64,000 bases of DNA from Sipunculus nudus. Lineage: Eukaryota > Annelida > Sipuncula > Golfingiida > Sipunculidae. This document shows, piece after piece, positions 62,120 to 64,000 of this stretch. Made by a program: the position numbers and the translations under genes. Under the pieces are notes generated by a model. It had not been told where the DNA came from and searched no databases. It saw nothing but the letters and a program-made list of their open reading frames with translations. The stretch spans positions 48,984,019 to 49,048,018 of the forward strand of contig CM049306.1 in the NCBI GenBank assembly GCA_026874595.1, in the 5' to 3' direction. Position 1 is the first letter of the stretch, and each line of letters begins with the position of its first letter.

Positions 62120-62345
62120 TTACTCCGAGAGGTTATAATTATAATTATCATTCGATGTAGCATGTAGTCAACAGCTACAGGAGTCGGAACCCACGAGACA
62201 TGTTCAGGGATGTCCGGTTCCGTGTCTGTACAAAACCGGCCGGAGCGCACTGGGGTCAAATGGGCCGAGCTCTCGGATGAAATCGACCCGCTTCGCCAAA
62301 AGTGCATGAATACCACGTACCAGGTGATATGTTTCAGGCTTTTTG
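62120..62345 (-). other. GC-rich open stretch, possible exon or old repeat
   Basis: A ~200-bp GC-richer block sits in AT-rich DNA and is open on the minus strand as part of a 124-codon frame (61999-62373), with SSESSAHLTPVRSGRF and EPDIPEHVSWVPTPV visible. Near-identical AATTATAATTAT words lie on both sides (~62135 and ~62357). I recognise no family. It could equally be a short transposable element. Confidence 0.2.
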
Positions 62346-62373
62346 AATATACATCATAATTATAATACAACAT

Positions 62374-64000
62374 ATGGTAAAAGAAACTGCAGGATAGCGT
62401 GACAGTATGTAGCTGCGATCACTCCCGCTAATACCGACATAGTTTTATGTTTACACGATAATCGATATTACGTTGGGGGCACTCTTGGGCAGCGTGTAGG
62501 CAACCCCGTATTGCTTCCAGCGATCGCTTTGCGTTACGTTCCCAAATTTTAGAACGTTCTGAGGTTTACGTCTGCGTTACGACCTATGGAAACCCAACAT
62601 ATAATCGAGTGCAGAAAACGCCACGTCGGCGTTACGTATACGATATCATTATATCACAAACGCAACGTATATATGAATACCCTTTTTAAACATTTTCTTT
62701 TAAGTCTCACACGGTCTGTACACAGTCACTGGTCTTACTGATATTGATGTACTAATTAACACTTCAACTGATTAAATTTCGTGGCTATCAATAACAGGGG
62801 AATCCCGTAGGAGGACACACCTGCCCGAGTGTTTCCGTTTCCTTTGATGAGAGATAAAATCCTCTACAAAATATGTTCAAGAGCAATCAAATATTAAACA
62901 ACTGAGCATATACTGCGTCCGTTTGGGAATAGGTACCTGACAGTTTGTGTGATTGAAAGGCTTATTGCTCTACGTTTTAAAGTTCACAAAAGACAGTTGA
63001 GACTTTTTTTCTTTTTTTTTTTCATATTTTTTTGTCAATCCATCCACACCCTTGCACGTATCAGCATTATGGAAAGAAAAATACCATGTAATCCCGACAA
63101 TTGTACTTGAAAGCGATGCTTTCACTATCATTCATCTTATTGAATGCTGTTCCTGTACAGTTGCCGGGATTATAGTGTTTTGTTGGGGAACAAGCTTAAT
63201 ATCGATGCCGCATTGTAAAACTTGCTTTATTTCGTATCATAATTCTGAAGGACATAACTACCTAAACTGACGGCCGGTAGCATTAACCCTTACTGTCATA
63301 TCCATGCTTGACGCTGACAGCTTCTAGGGAGCGGGCGGGGGGGGGAGCGTTGTTTTTTAAGGCCATCGGCGTTTCCTCTTCAGTTTCTTTGCATGTGAGT
63401 TATTCCTGTCGTAAGGCAGCTTCTGAAATAATTACAAATATAATTAATAAGAAAAAAAGTGTATTAAACATTTAACCCTTTTCTCCTTGCTGACCTCGAG
63501 ACCATATGAGAGCCATGAGAGATAGAAAACCATGCGTACACAGTTTCAGTTTCCCAATATTTGAATGGAATAGTGTCACCAAAGGTAAATCTCCATTTCT
63601 TACTTAACGCATGCCTGTGATCAGCGTCAAAGTCAGCCCGTGAATTGACTATGGTTGACTACCAGACGCTGAAGGCGAGCTTGTTACGTGTTCGGAGACA
63701 GATTTAACTGGTAAAGGGAGTAAATCTGCCGTTCGAAAGAGGAACAAAACGAAGGACGCCTACCAACGACCGAAATAACCTTTAGTTACTGCTTATAAGC
63801 GTCTGTTCAAGAAGAACTGTTTTCTGTCCTATGGCCTTCAGGATACATCATGATATGAGACCAAGTTCCATTTTTTTCCATTAACATTTTGCATAGCAAT
63901 GCTGCGTTAGATCCTGCGTTCAGTGGGAATAGTTTCAAGGATTCGTGCATCAGCTGCCTTTGTCACTTTAATCTCATTAGGGTTTAAAAGGTAACTAGAA
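62374..64000. other. Non-coding or unassigned to the window end
   Basis: The 72-codon frame 63052-63270 has a hydrophobic stretch but no motif. A short G-rich run is at 63336-63348. Confidence 0.5.

Overview
This window looks like nuclear DNA from an invertebrate animal. It is AT-rich and gene-poor, with long (TA)n microsatellites, many runs of 12-20 G or C, tRNA-derived SINE-like units, inverted-repeat elements, minisatellites and decayed LTR retroelements. One intact gene is convincing: an uninterrupted class A G-protein-coupled receptor of neuropeptide-receptor type. These features would fit a lophotrochozoan such as a mollusc, but nothing here proves the phylum. I see no bacterial operon, CRISPR array, rRNA gene or intact tRNA gene.

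Layout. 0-9 kb is mostly non-coding, with microsatellites, a tandem duplication (147-640) and a small inverted-repeat element (7711-8021). A tRNA-like SINE lies near 9.1-9.4 kb. A GC-rich patch (9935-10165) precedes the receptor gene (10517-11872), and three tandem 240-bp units follow it (12181-12890). 13-20 kb holds a 329-bp inverted-repeat element, a 52-bp tandem array, a GC-rich 67-bp minisatellite, a pair of ~230-bp repeats and a CpG-rich fold-back region (18791-19442). 21-30 kb carries hAT-like MITE copies, an 799-bp solo LTR on the minus strand (22901-23699) with two deleted relatives, and a ~318-bp repeat whose second copy lies at 36.9 kb. 32.5-33 kb has two tandem tRNA-like SINE units. 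34.86-36.45 kb is a 20-bp satellite. 38166-41315 is bounded by ~40-bp inverted repeats with a matching 6-bp flank and may be a single 3.15-kb element. 42-50 kb has no recognised gene.

50514-54718 is a complete but dead Ty3/gypsy-type LTR retrotransposon. It has ~175-bp LTRs, a 5-bp target duplication, a primer-binding site and a polypurine tract. Remnants of gag, protease, reverse transcriptase, RNase H and integrase are broken by stops, frameshifts and loss of the reverse-transcriptase core. It sits inside an older 85-bp tandem duplication. From 54.8 kb to the end there are a MITE relative, a proline/glutamine/serine-type minisatellite (55300-55985), a 143-bp tandem array ending in a GGACG-rich tail, and weak exon-like open stretches at 60.4-61.7 kb that I cannot assign.

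The genes do not form a pathway. The receptor is an independent unit in repeat-dominated DNA. I found no convincing new biological system. The best leads are the 3.15-kb inverted-repeat element, the CpG-rich fold-back region and the solo-LTR family.
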